64,000 nt of DNA, from the NCBI GenBank assembly GCA_024233285.1, contig JACKPU010000004.1, positions 186,001 through 250,000 of the forward strand. Direction: 5' to 3'. Positions within the stretch are counted from its first letter, which is position 1. Each line of letters begins with the position of its first letter. Both the position numbers and the translations under genes were made by a program. Below the pieces are notes generated by a model. It ran no database searches, had not been told where the DNA came from, and was given only the letters and a program-made list of their open reading frames with translations. The stretch comes from Opitutaceae bacterium. Lineage in GTDB: Bacteria > Verrucomicrobiota > Verrucomicrobiia > Opitutales > Opitutaceae. Positions 9,630 through 17,796 of this stretch are shown piece after piece.

Positions 9630-10450
9630 AAATCAATAATCCTGCCTTCTTATTTTTCCTGCTGATTGGGACAGTTTGCGCTTCGGAGTCCCCGAAGCCG
9701 GCTCCATGGCACTACGAGGAATCGGTCCGTTTCAAGGCGCCGGAAGCCCGTCAGGCGGTGGTTGCCGACGACCATTATTTCTACGTGATCTCGAATCATG
9801 ATCTCGGTAAGTATGATCGGAAAACGCATGAGCGGGTGGCGGCTTGGTCGTGTCCGGAAGGCGAACCGCTGACCCACGTTAACGCCGGGGTGCTTTATCA
9901 AGGTCGTCTTTATGGTGCCCATTCCAATTTTCCCGGAGTCCCCAATGCGAGCTCGGTGGAGATCTGGGATCCTGAAACGCTCCGGCACACCGGGTCGATC
10001 AGCTTCGGGCGCACCGATGGCTCCCTGACTTGGTTTGATCGCCGCGATGGACACTGGGTGGTGTGTTTCGTGCACTACGGTCGCAAGGGAGGGGAGCCGG
10101 GCAAGGGGCCGGAGTGGACGCGCCTGGTCGAGTATGATGACGATTGGAAACCCACCGGCCGGGGCTGGATCTTTCCCAATGACCTGATGAAGCAGTTGGG
10201 CGCGCGCGGGTTCAGTGTTTCCGGAGGCGCGTTTGGTCCCGGAGGTAAACTCTATGTCACGGGGCATGATGACGCCGCCCTCTACGCCTTGGAATTTCCG
10301 GAGGCGGGGCCGACCTTGAAATGGGTTTATACCGTGCCGGTGAGCACGACGGGGCAGGCCTTTGATTGGGACGACAGTGGGGATGGCACGCTTTACACGA
10401 TCAACAAACCCACCCGTGAAGTAGTGATTGGAAAAGTGAGCACAAAGTAA
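9626..10450 (+). CDS. Secreted beta-propeller-like protein of unknown function
   Basis: The 274-residue protein has an N-terminal signal peptide (cleavage probably after about residue 18). The mature sequence repeats short beta-blade patterns (ADDHYFYVISNHDLGKYDRK, LYGAHSNFPGVPNASSVEIW, GGKLYVTGHDDAALYALEFP), resembling small propellers of the WD/YVTN/SMP-30 type. No catalytic motif is recognised. It is translationally coupled to glycerate kinase and ends convergent with the dehydrogenase gene on the other strand. A role in binding or lactone processing of extracellular sugar acids is possible, but nothing in the sequence decides it. Confidence 0.65.
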   Translation: MKINNPAFLFFLLIGTVCASESPKPAPWHYEESVRFKAPEARQAVVADDHYFYVISNHDLGKYDRKTHERVAAWSCPEGEPLTHVNAGVLYQGRLYGAHSNFPGVPNASSVEIWDPETLRHTGSISFGRTDGSLTWFDRRDGHWVVCFVHYGRKGGEPGKGPEWTRLVEYDDDWKPTGRGWIFPNDLMKQLGARGFSVSGGAFGPGGKLYVTGHDDAALYALEFPEAGPTLKWVYTVPVSTTGQAFDWDDSGDGTLYTINKPTREVVIGKVSTK

Positions 10451-10463
10451 CGGTCCGCCCGGG

Positions 10464-11426
10464 TCAGAAATTCGGGTTGGCGCGGGCGATGGGGTCCCGA
10501 CCCGAAAGGAAGAGAGTGAGATTATCAACGGCGCAGGTGGCCTGTCGTTGCACGCTTTCGTGAGTGCGCGAGCCGATGTGAGGAGTGAGGGTGACGCCGG
10601 TTAAGCCGAGCAGGGGGTGATCCGGCGGCGGCGGTTCCCGGTCGAGCACATCGGCGGCGTAGGCGAGAATGTGCCGGTTGCGAATCGCGTGGACCAGGGC
10701 GGTGAGTTCGATCAGGTCGCCCCGGCTGGTGTTGACGATAATGGCTCCTTTCCTGATCAGCCCAATGTTCGATCCATTGATGAGATGCTTGGTGTCGGGG
10801 GTGAGTTTGGTGTGAAGGCTGATGATGTCGGCCTGGCGAAGGAGATCATCAAACCGGGTGATCCGCGTGACGTGGTGCTCCCGGGCAAAGTCCTCGTCCC
10901 AATGATTTCCGTGGCCGATCAGATTCAAGCCGAAGGCCGCGGCCCGCTTGGCCACTTCGCGTCCGATGCGCCCGAGCCCGATGATGGCCATGGTCTTGCC
11001 ATGGATTTCATGCCCGGTGAGGCGCGTCCAACGGCCGGCCGCAGTATGGTTGGCCTCGACCACGAGGTTGCGCACGGCGGCCAGGAGCAGGGCAAAGGTG
11101 TGTTCGGCCACGGTCGTATGATTGACGCCGGGGGTGAAGAGCACGGGAATTTTCAGATCGTTGGCGGCGGTCAGATCGATTTGATCAAGCCCGATGCCGT
11201 ATTTGGAGATGCCGCGGAGTCGTGGCAGGGACTTTTGCAGCACCGGGCGGGTCAGGGCATCATCCCCGCACAGGTAGGCATCAAACTCCCCGGCGAGTCC
11301 GAGCATGGTTGCTTCCGAAAGCGGACCCCGTTTCCGCACGATTTCATATCCGGCGGCGGCCAGTTTTTCGTGATGAATTCCGGGGGTATCCTGAAATGAT
11401 GTGGTGGTGAGCAGAATCCGAAACAT
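10464..11426 (-). CDS. D-isomer-specific 2-hydroxyacid dehydrogenase (phosphoglycerate dehydrogenase-like)
   Basis: The 320-residue NAD-dependent oxidoreductase has an N-terminal catalytic half, a Rossmann motif (GKTMAIIGLGRIGREVAKR), the substrate/NAD region NTSRGDLIEL carrying the catalytic Arg, and the C-terminal LTPHIGSRTHES with the catalytic His. The length fits the family without an ACT domain. It is the last gene of the galactonate-type operon, 12 bases after the aldolase. Possible roles are reduction of hydroxypyruvate or tartronate-type products to glycerate, or oxidation of a hydroxyacid entering the pathway. It is only distantly similar to the second dehydrogenase of the operon. 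Confidence 0.88.
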   Translation of the reverse strand: MFRILLTTTSFQDTPGIHHEKLAAAGYEIVRKRGPLSEATMLGLAGEFDAYLCGDDALTRPVLQKSLPRLRGISKYGIGLDQIDLTAANDLKIPVLFTPGVNHTTVAEHTFALLLAAVRNLVVEANHTAAGRWTRLTGHEIHGKTMAIIGLGRIGREVAKRAAAFGLNLIGHGNHWDEDFAREHHVTRITRFDDLLRQADIISLHTKLTPDTKHLINGSNIGLIRKGAIIVNTSRGDLIELTALVHAIRNRHILAYAADVLDREPPPPDHPLLGLTGVTLTPHIGSRTHESVQRQATCAVDNLTLFLSGRDPIARANPNF

Positions 11427-11438
11427 GGTCTTCCCGGA

Positions 11439-12098
11439 TCAACGATTATCAGTGAAGGCGGTGGACCAGACGGCGCAGAATTCGGCGGCACGGTGGCGGA
11501 GCCAGTTCCAATCCTGGGCGACGATGCGGGCTGTGGAGAGCAGAGGGCTGCCGATGCCGAACCCGTCGGCTCCGGCCTGGATATATCCGGGCATATTTTC
11601 GGGCGTGATCCCACCGGTGGCCAGAAGCGGCACCGATGACAACGGGGCTTTGAGGTCATTGAGATAGCCGGGGCCCAGACGATGGGCGGGAAACAGTTTT
11701 ACCATGGTGGCACCCGATTGATGGGCAGTGTGCACTTCAGTTGGCGTGAAGGCACCGGGAAAAACCGGCAGGCCCCGTGACACGCACTCGGTAATTACGA
11801 CGGGATCCACCACTGGGGTGACGATAAAACCAGCTCCGGCTGCTTCGGCCTCATCTAGCTCCACCAAGGTGGTCACGGTGCCGGCCCCGATCACGACTTT
11901 TTTGGGGGCGTGGGCGATGGCCGTGCGAATCTGATCGGTGGCGTCGATGCTGTTCATCGTGATTTCCACTGCGCGAAATCCGCCTTCGGTGATGGCCTGA
12001 ATGATCGCGGGGATGGCGGCCGATGGTTGTTGGCGGAGAATGGCGACCAGCGGAAGAGAACGAAACGCGGCGAGATCAAATGCGGAAGGAGAATTCAT
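11439..12098 (-). CDS. dgoA: 2-dehydro-3-deoxy-6-phosphogalactonate (KDPGal/KDPG) aldolase
   Basis: This class I aldolase of 219 residues belongs to the KDPG/KDPGal family. Glu45 (AVEITMNS) and the Schiff-base Lys134 in TMVKLFPAHRLGPGYL are present, as are GAGTV (71-75) and TGGITPENMPGYIQAG. It cleaves 2-keto-3-deoxy-6-phospho-sugar acid to pyruvate and glyceraldehyde 3-phosphate. The neighbouring kinase and galactonate-dehydratase-like enzyme favour the galactonate stereochemistry over the Entner-Doudoroff one, but the aldolase sequence alone does not separate the two. Its start overlaps the kinase stop by 4 bases. Confidence 0.9.
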   Translation of the reverse strand: MNSPSAFDLAAFRSLPLVAILRQQPSAAIPAIIQAITEGGFRAVEITMNSIDATDQIRTAIAHAPKKVVIGAGTVTTLVELDEAEAAGAGFIVTPVVDPVVITECVSRGLPVFPGAFTPTEVHTAHQSGATMVKLFPAHRLGPGYLNDLKAPLSSVPLLATGGITPENMPGYIQAGADGFGIGSPLLSTARIVAQDWNWLRHRAAEFCAVWSTAFTDNR

Positions 12099-13042
12099 GC
12101 GAATGGGAGCAAGGCGGCATGTCCGCGGATGGCGGCGGCGGCCAGCTCATCGGGATCAATGATGCCCAGATGGGTGGTAGGCAGCAGAGTGGAAATGGCG
12201 AGATGGTATTGTTCGGCGAGTTGATCACCGGCTGCGAGCAGGATGCGGGATGGCGGTGCGCCGGTCAGAGTTGAGAACTCCGCACCGATGAGCATCCCAC
12301 TGAGGTAGGCCGGGCTGTGAGCAGGAGTGAGTTGACCGAGCAGGGTTAGCGATCGCGTCCGAAACATTGCCCTGCCCAAGCCCGGGTTTTGGCTGGCTTC
12401 CAAACCCTGTCGAAAGGCTGTTTCGTCAAACCGGGTTTCCCCGGCGACACGCAAGGTGCTCTGTGTGCTGAGCAACTGGAACAGCTCGCCGGTCATGTAG
12501 GTGGTGAAATCGGTAATGGTGCCGTTGCATATCTGCACGTGTTTGGAATGCGTGCCGGGCAGGATAACGATGAAGTCGTCGGTGGCCCGGGCCTTGGCTG
12601 GTCCGGAGAAAAGACCGACGAGCTCGGTTTCTTCCCCACGCATCACATCGTTGGCGGAATGCAGGCCGGAGATCAGGCGCACCGGATGCCCGTCGACCTC
12701 AAAATCGAGATAACGGAGGGTGCTGCCGTCGAGCGGTGCGGGGAGGGGGGCGTAGGGAAGCGACTGCCAGCCGAGGGTCGAAGAGGCCATGCCGGACATC
12801 ATCACGGGAATATGCGGCTGGTCGGTGAGGGCCAGCGCATCAATGCTGCTGCGTAAAACTTCGGCCATGGCCAAGTGCCGCTCCTCATTTTGAGGATAAT
12901 TCAAGGCCAGGGCCTGGATTCCCTCGTCGGAGGTATGTTCATCGAGAATGGTCATCCGGATCCGATCAATCAGCCGGAGTCTGAAATGCGAAGTTCCCCA
13001 ATCGCAGGAGAGAAAATGTGAGGCCGGAGTCATGTCTACCAT
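12095..13042 (-). CDS. dgoK: 2-dehydro-3-deoxygalactonokinase
   Basis: The 315-residue sugar-acid kinase has the N-terminal phosphate-binding signature LSCDWGTSHFRLRL and conserved MSGMASSTLGWQSLPYAP and ILPGTHSKHVQ motifs of the DgoK family. It phosphorylates 2-keto-3-deoxygalactonate at O6 before aldolase cleavage. The frame stays open far upstream inside the dehydratase gene, but homology starts at MVDMTPASH. ATG 13042 (overlapping the dehydratase stop) or ATG 13033 are the realistic starts. It sits between dehydratase and aldolase, the order expected from the pathway. Confidence 0.92.
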   Translation of the reverse strand: MVDMTPASHFLSCDWGTSHFRLRLIDRIRMTILDEHTSDEGIQALALNYPQNEERHLAMAEVLRSSIDALALTDQPHIPVMMSGMASSTLGWQSLPYAPLPAPLDGSTLRYLDFEVDGHPVRLISGLHSANDVMRGEETELVGLFSGPAKARATDDFIVILPGTHSKHVQICNGTITDFTTYMTGELFQLLSTQSTLRVAGETRFDETAFRQGLEASQNPGLGRAMFRTRSLTLLGQLTPAHSPAYLSGMLIGAEFSTLTGAPPSRILLAAGDQLAEQYHLAISTLLPTTHLGIIDPDELAAAAIRGHAALLPFA

Positions 13043-14154
13043 TCTGCAAAGGATCCATCTTCGGCGGTGAAACGGGGGTTGTCCCACACGCCGTCGAAGG
13101 TTTGGTCGGCCAGTTTGTTCTCGTCCAGAGTGATGCCGAGGCCGGGGCCGTCGGGGATGGCAACATGACCGGATTGGGTTTGGAAGGGAACCGTCAGGAG
13201 AGTTTCGCCGAGGGTGACGTGTTCCTGAATTAGAAAATTGGGGCAGACGGCATCGATGTGCAAACAGGCGGCCAGAGCGACCGGACTGAGCGGGCAGTGC
13301 GGAGCGAGCAGAATATCGTGCGACTCCGCCATGGCGGCGATCCTGCGCACTTCGGAGATGCCTCCGGCGTGGGCGAGATCGGGCTGGGCGATGCGCACGG
13401 CCCGTTGCTCGAAGAGGTCCTGGAATTCCCAACGGGTGAAGAGGCGTTCGCCCGCCGCGATGGGAATGGTGGTGCTGTCGGCGATTTGTTTCAGGCCGTC
13501 GACATCGCCCGGCAGGATCGGCTCTTCAATGAACATGGGCTGGTGCGGCTCCATCAGCTTTACCAAGCGCCTGGCATCAGCAAAAGTCAGTCGACCGTGA
13601 AAATCGGCTGCGATGTCGATGGTGGCGCCGACATCGTGGCGCAGTCGGGCCAAACGATCAACGGCTGCTTGGAGTCCGTCGGGAGAGGAGAGGAGGGGCA
13701 TGGCCCCCGTGGCATTGTATTTGAAAGCGGTGAGGCCGTCGGATTGATCCGGGGAATCGAGGGGGTTGACGTAGTGATCGGAGGTGCCGACATCGAGCCA
13801 TGAATACAATCTGATCCTATCCCGCACGCGCCCGCCCAGCAACTGGTGCACCGGCGTGTGCAACGATTTGCCGAGGATATCCCAGAGGGCCATGTCGATG
13901 CCGGAAAGTGCCGAGCAATGCACGGGGCCACCCCGATAAAATCCTCCCCGGTGCAGGTTTTGCCAGATGTGCTCGATTCGGCGGGGGTCCTGGCCGATCA
14001 ACCAGCGTCCCATTTCATGCACCATGGTTTCCACCGTCAAGGACCGTCCTTCGAGGGTGGCTTCCCCCAGACCGATCAGTCCATTGTCGACGTGCACCTT
14101 CAGGAGCAGCCAGCGGGGCTTTACGTGAATCGTTTCGATCCGGATTATTCTCAT
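13036..14154 (-). CDS. dgoD: D-galactonate dehydratase-like enzyme (enolase superfamily)
   Basis: The 372-residue protein resembles E. coli DgoD closely by eye. Catalytic and metal residues fall one position later than in that enzyme: Asp184 and His186 (DFHGR), Glu210 (FIEEP), Glu236 (AAGERLF), His286 (APHCPLSPVALA) and Glu311 (IQEHV). The stretch FYRGGPVHCSALSGIDMALW is also typical. It would dehydrate D-galactonate, or a close epimer, to 2-keto-3-deoxygalactonate. The kinase start overlaps its stop codon. With DgoK and DgoA in the same operon, the pathway assignment is strong; the exact epimer remains inferred. Confidence 0.9.
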   Translation of the reverse strand: MRIIRIETIHVKPRWLLLKVHVDNGLIGLGEATLEGRSLTVETMVHEMGRWLIGQDPRRIEHIWQNLHRGGFYRGGPVHCSALSGIDMALWDILGKSLHTPVHQLLGGRVRDRIRLYSWLDVGTSDHYVNPLDSPDQSDGLTAFKYNATGAMPLLSSPDGLQAAVDRLARLRHDVGATIDIAADFHGRLTFADARRLVKLMEPHQPMFIEEPILPGDVDGLKQIADSTTIPIAAGERLFTRWEFQDLFEQRAVRIAQPDLAHAGGISEVRRIAAMAESHDILLAPHCPLSPVALAACLHIDAVCPNFLIQEHVTLGETLLTVPFQTQSGHVAIPDGPGLGITLDENKLADQTFDGVWDNPRFTAEDGSFAEW

Positions 14155-14205
14155 TTTCGAAAGCGGGCAGGCCCGGACCCGGAGGTTCCGGGAGACAGGG
14201 CGGGT

Positions 14206-15168
14206 TCAGACGAGGGAGTTGACAATATTGAGAGGGGAGAGGCCGGCAAGGGTGCGAGCAATATTTTCAAAGCAGAAGAGACGGGCGGCATGCCGGCTTT
14301 CAATGGTGCCACCCGCGATATGGGGTGTCAGCACGACTTGGTTCATCGCAGTCAACGCGGGATGAACCCGGGGTTCGTTTTCAAAGACATCCAACGCCGC
14401 GCCCGCCAAGTGGCCGGATTGCAATGCGGCCACCAGCGCGGATTCATCGACGATCCGACCGCGGGCTACGTTGATCAGATAGGAGCCGGGTTTCATTTGG
14501 CCAAGACGTCGTGCATTGATCAAATGCCGGGTATCCCTTGTCAGGGGAAGGTGGAGGGAAACGATATCCGATTCGGATAAAAGTTGATCCAGGGATCGGT
14601 ATCCGGCGAGCCCGGTGGGCGTGCGGGTGTGATGGATGCAATTGACGCCAAAAGCCTGCGCCCGGTTGGCAACGGCCTGGGCAATGGCCCCGAAACCGAT
14701 CAGGCCGAGAGTCCTGCCCTCAAGCAGGGGGCCATCCCACCGACCCGGCTGGAATTCCTTCCATTGTCCCGAGCGAACATGATCATCCGCTTCCCGCAGT
14801 CTCCGGGAGAGCATGAGAAGGACCCCGAGGGTGTAATCGGCGGCTGCGCCGGCGAAGAAATTGGGGATATTGGTCGCGTAGACACCGCGTTCCTTCATCA
14901 ACTCAAGATCGAAGTTATCGGTGCCCATGGCCACATTGGCAACGATACGGAGATGGGGGGCGTATTCCAGCAATTCGCGGTCAACGCGCAGTTCCGCTTG
15001 GTTGATGATACCGAACAATCGTGGTGCCAGACGGAGAACCTCTTTTCGGTCCATCAGGCTGCCATCGGCCGGTCCCATGACAAGTTGGGCGCGACCTTCA
15101 ATGGGGGCGCGCACTTGGTCAGGGACAGCGTTGGTTATGAGGACATGGGGAAGGGAGGGAAATGACAT
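14206..15168 (-). CDS. D-isomer-specific 2-hydroxyacid dehydrogenase (glyoxylate/hydroxypyruvate reductase-like)
   Basis: The 320-residue product has the Rossmann motif GRTLGLIGFGAIAQAVANRA, LINVARGRIVDESALVAAL with the catalytic Arg, a conserved Glu in ALDVFENEPRVHP and the catalytic His in VVLTPHIAGGTIESR. These features match the glyoxylate/hydroxypyruvate/gluconate reductase branch (GhrB-like). ATG 15168 is chosen because the family N-terminus begins there, although the frame is open further upstream. It is probably the first structural gene of the dgo-like operon. It may reduce 2-keto-gluconate- or hydroxypyruvate-type compounds. Confidence 0.88.
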   Translation of the reverse strand: MSFPSLPHVLITNAVPDQVRAPIEGRAQLVMGPADGSLMDRKEVLRLAPRLFGIINQAELRVDRELLEYAPHLRIVANVAMGTDNFDLELMKERGVYATNIPNFFAGAAADYTLGVLLMLSRRLREADDHVRSGQWKEFQPGRWDGPLLEGRTLGLIGFGAIAQAVANRAQAFGVNCIHHTRTPTGLAGYRSLDQLLSESDIVSLHLPLTRDTRHLINARRLGQMKPGSYLINVARGRIVDESALVAALQSGHLAGAALDVFENEPRVHPALTAMNQVVLTPHIAGGTIESRHAARLFCFENIARTLAGLSPLNIVNSLV

Positions 15169-15243
15169 GGACGGACTCGATCGATGAAAATCGCGAGTCC
15201 CCAAAAGGTCGCCCCGAGCCCGGCCCTGCAATTGCGTCCCGGT

Positions 15244-15254
15244 GTTATGATAAC
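15244..15254. promoter_or_regulatory. Palindrome GTTATGATAAC upstream of the dgo-like operon
   Basis: An 11-bp perfect dyad (GTTAT-G-ATAAC) lies about 75 bases upstream of the first structural gene and downstream of the LacI-type regulator gene. The position suits an operator controlling the catabolic operon. Binding by the adjacent regulator, or by the GntR/LacI hybrid, is inference. Confidence 0.35.
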
Positions 15255-15310
15255 CGGTAGACTTGGTTGGGGATGGAATATCCTTCCCAAGCGAGAGGTT
15301 GTTCAATCGA

Positions 15311-16348
15311 TCAGCGGGGCCTGATGCTGGGGCCGTCGACCCATTCGGGCGGCACAAGCACTTGGCGCGGGACGGCGGGCACCCCTCTCTCATTGTGCAT
15401 CAGCATGGTGGCAAGAAGGTCGATCGCCGCTGCCGCGACTTGCGCCCGATTATGATCAATCCCGGCATACGAGGCGTGGCGCTCCAGCCAATCGTGAACG
15501 ACCAGGCCCACGTCTTCAGGAATCCTTAGCCCCAGCTTGCGGGTCAGCCAATCGGGAATGTAATTATCGAATGAGATGATGACTTCGGGGCGGTGGCGTT
15601 TGAACCACGAAACGAAATCCTTCTCGTCATCGGCAATGTTGTTCTTGGGAAGCATCAGCAGCGGCACGCGGTCCTTCGGTGGAATTTGCCGCTGATAGTT
15701 GAGCATGGCCCCGGCATAGGTGTGGTCCGATCTCGCATCGATCCACTGGGTGACGGCAAGTCCGATCCGCCGGTATCCCCGGGCGGCCAACTCGGTGGTG
15801 ACCTGATGGATGCCCCGGGTCATATTGGTGCTGGCCCGGTGGATGGCGGGTTGTTGCAACCCGTAGCCAAGGGTGACTGCGGCAAATTTGGAGTAGTCCA
15901 GTTCGCTGCCGATACTTTGCGCTGATTGCGGTGAAACAATGAGGCCCTCGATGCCCCGGGCCTCGAGAATGCCTTCAAGCCTCCGCACCGACATGGTTTT
16001 TCGATTGAGCCGAAATTCCGATACCTGATAGCCGTGTTGCCTCGAACGTGATCGGATGTCTTCCAGCGGCACGTAGTGGTAGGCGATGTCCAGCAGTTCA
16101 TCGCCGGAGGTATCATCCCGGATCAATGCGATGGTCGCTTCCGTCTGGTGTTGGCGATAGCTTCGCACTCGCTCCATGAGACGCGCAACATGCGGATCGG
16201 GGGAATAGTGCAGTTGTTTGGCGGCTCTCAAAACCCTGAGCTTGGTCTTGGCCGAGACATGGGGATGATTTCGCATCACGCGGGACGCCGTCATCGTGGA
16301 AACTCCCGCCAACTTGGCTACCGCGTTTAGGTTTCTGGTTTCGGACAT
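15311..16348 (-). CDS. LacI-family transcriptional regulator
   Basis: The 345 residues begin with a classic LacI helix-turn-helix (NAVAKLAGVSTMTASRVMRN, about residues 6-27) and hinge region (KLRVLRAAKQLHYSPDPHVA). A periplasmic-binding-protein-like sensor domain follows (DVGLVVHDWLERHASYAGIDHNRAQVAAAAIDLL split across its end). It reads in the same direction as the dgo-like operon and lies upstream of it, so it is the likely local repressor or activator responding to a sugar acid or keto-deoxy intermediate. The HTH contains the expected small residues in the turn and looks functional. Confidence 0.9.
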   Translation of the reverse strand: MSETRNLNAVAKLAGVSTMTASRVMRNHPHVSAKTKLRVLRAAKQLHYSPDPHVARLMERVRSYRQHQTEATIALIRDDTSGDELLDIAYHYVPLEDIRSRSRQHGYQVSEFRLNRKTMSVRRLEGILEARGIEGLIVSPQSAQSIGSELDYSKFAAVTLGYGLQQPAIHRASTNMTRGIHQVTTELAARGYRRIGLAVTQWIDARSDHTYAGAMLNYQRQIPPKDRVPLLMLPKNNIADDEKDFVSWFKRHRPEVIISFDNYIPDWLTRKLGLRIPEDVGLVVHDWLERHASYAGIDHNRAQVAAAAIDLLATMLMHNERGVPAVPRQVLVPPEWVDGPSIRPR

Positions 16349-16742
16349 TTCAGTTGTTTACATCAACTAGAGAGAGGAAAATAGGTCCTTCTCAACGAGG
16401 GAATTTTGTAATGATACGGGCCCTCAGCGTCAATTTCCTGATTTGAATCATCGGCTTGTTTTGAAGGGTAGGTTATCCCGGGCCAGGGGAGCACTGATTG
16501 AACGCATAATATGCCGATCATGGGTAATAACATGTTCAAGGTGATTCGGACAACGCGCACGGAGATCCCCTGCCGCCAAGGCCATGGGAGACCGGCGAGC
16601 GCGTCCGTCGGCTGAAACGAGGTGGATGGGGCCGTTCTCGCGTGCGCATTGTGACAGGCACGATTCGAGCAGTCGGACCTAAGGCTCCTCGGTTCGGCAT
16701 TTCCTGGAACAATGGTCCGGATGCAAACGCGGCTGACATGGG
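16349..16742. other. 394-bp intergenic region upstream of the LacI-type gene
   Basis: The segment separates the aldolase stop from the regulator start. Close to the regulator start codon a broken dyad, AGTTG at 16352-16356 and CAACT at 16364-16368, surrounds TTTACAT and could be an autoregulatory site. The remainder is GC-rich and shows no convincing gene, terminator or repeat. Confidence 0.4.
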
Positions 16743-17678
16743 TCAGGCTACTTGCAGATCGGCCGAGAAGTCACTGCGCTTCAGGGCCGCAAACAGGGCT
16801 TGTTCGCGGCTTGCGCTCAGTTTAGACAACGGCAATCGGACCGGGCCGCAATCGATTCCCAACATTTTCATGACGGCTTTGCCTGCGCTGAGCCCGCCGT
16901 GGTCCTGGAGAATCCTAATGTATTGAATCGCCTTGTATTGATCGTGCCGGGCTTCGGTCAGATTTCCGTCCGCAAAATTGCGCAGAATGCGCTGAAACAA
17001 TGGTGCAGCGAAATTATAGGTGCTGCCGACGGCGCAATGTGCTCCCAGACTCAGGCCGGCCAGCAGGATTTCATCACGACCGAAGAGGATTTCGTATTTG
17101 CCGGCCGCAGTCCGGCGGGCTTGAGCGAAATCCATCAGATCCTCATCGGTAAACTTCACTCCCGCGAGGGTGGGGATGCGGTTGTGGGCGTGACCAATGA
17201 AATCAGTCGCGGAGACGGGCACGCCTGTCATCGCCGGCATGTGGTAATAGTAGAAGGGCAGGCGGGGAGCGGCCGCGGCAATGCGCGCGCACCATTCGAC
17301 CAAATCGTCGACGCCGGTCGGTTTGTAGAAGCTGGGGGCAATGGTGGCGATGGCATCAGCTCCGGATTCCTGGGCATGGTGCGCAAGTTCGAGGCTCTCT
17401 TCCAGACTTTGGCTTCCGACGTGAACAATGAGTGCGAGGTCGGAGGACCTGGCTTCCTGCCAGGCCTCGACGACTTGAAATCTTTCCTCCTTGGTGAGGG
17501 AGAATCCTTCGCCGGTAGTGCCGCAGACAAATGCCCCTAGAACACCATTGGCCAGAAGTGAGGAAGCCAGTGCGGGCACGACATCAAGGGCGAGTTCACC
17601 GTGGCTGTTAAAGGGTGTGAAGGGAGCAGCGATGAGGCCGGAGAGAGGATGGTTCATGGGTGGGATCACGATCTTCAC
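16743..17678 (-). CDS. Dihydrodipicolinate synthase/N-acetylneuraminate lyase family aldolase
   Basis: This 311-residue class I aldolase barrel has GTTGEG (residues 53-58), the catalytic Tyr in PFYYYHMPA (about 143-145) and Schiff-base Lys175 in AGVKFTDEDLMDF. The VCGTTGEGFSLTKEER and GSTYNFAAPLF stretches favour the N-acetylneuraminate-lyase-like branch over DapA. Members cleave sialic acid or 2-keto-3-deoxy sugar acids to pyruvate plus an aldehyde. It is transcribed divergently from a GntR/LacI-hybrid regulator 118 bases away. ATG 17657 (MNHPLSGL) is an equally likely start. A SiaT-like symporter at 26.9 kb supports a nonulosonic-acid-type substrate. Confidence 0.85.
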   Translation of the reverse strand: MKIVIPPMNHPLSGLIAAPFTPFNSHGELALDVVPALASSLLANGVLGAFVCGTTGEGFSLTKEERFQVVEAWQEARSSDLALIVHVGSQSLEESLELAHHAQESGADAIATIAPSFYKPTGVDDLVEWCARIAAAAPRLPFYYYHMPAMTGVPVSATDFIGHAHNRIPTLAGVKFTDEDLMDFAQARRTAAGKYEILFGRDEILLAGLSLGAHCAVGSTYNFAAPLFQRILRNFADGNLTEARHDQYKAIQYIRILQDHGGLSAGKAVMKMLGIDCGPVRLPLSKLSASREQALFAALKRSDFSADLQVA

Positions 17679-17711
17679 ATGAGGGGAAAGCGATCAAGTG
17701 CAGGGAAGTGG

Positions 17712-17717
17712 TATAAT
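17712..17717 (+). promoter_or_regulatory. Candidate -10 hexamer TATAAT for the GntR/LacI-hybrid gene
   Basis: A consensus TATAAT lies in the divergent intergenic region, 80 bases before the preferred start codon. No good -35 hexamer is present 17 bases upstream, so the promoter would need an activator or is coincidental. Confidence 0.3.
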
Positions 17718-17796
17718 TTTAGGGCCTCTTGACGTAAACAGAAAGGTATCGGTAGAGTGGACTGATCGCTTCAAGAAATATGGATTCCAAAGAATC

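Noticed and set aside
13043..13432. N-terminal extension of the KDGal kinase frame
   Set aside because: The extension overlaps the dehydratase coding region and has no family similarity; kinase homology starts at MVDMTPASH.
15169..15393. N-terminal extension of the second hydroxyacid dehydrogenase frame
   Set aside because: The family N-terminus begins at ATG 15168, and the extension overlaps the end of the LacI-type gene.
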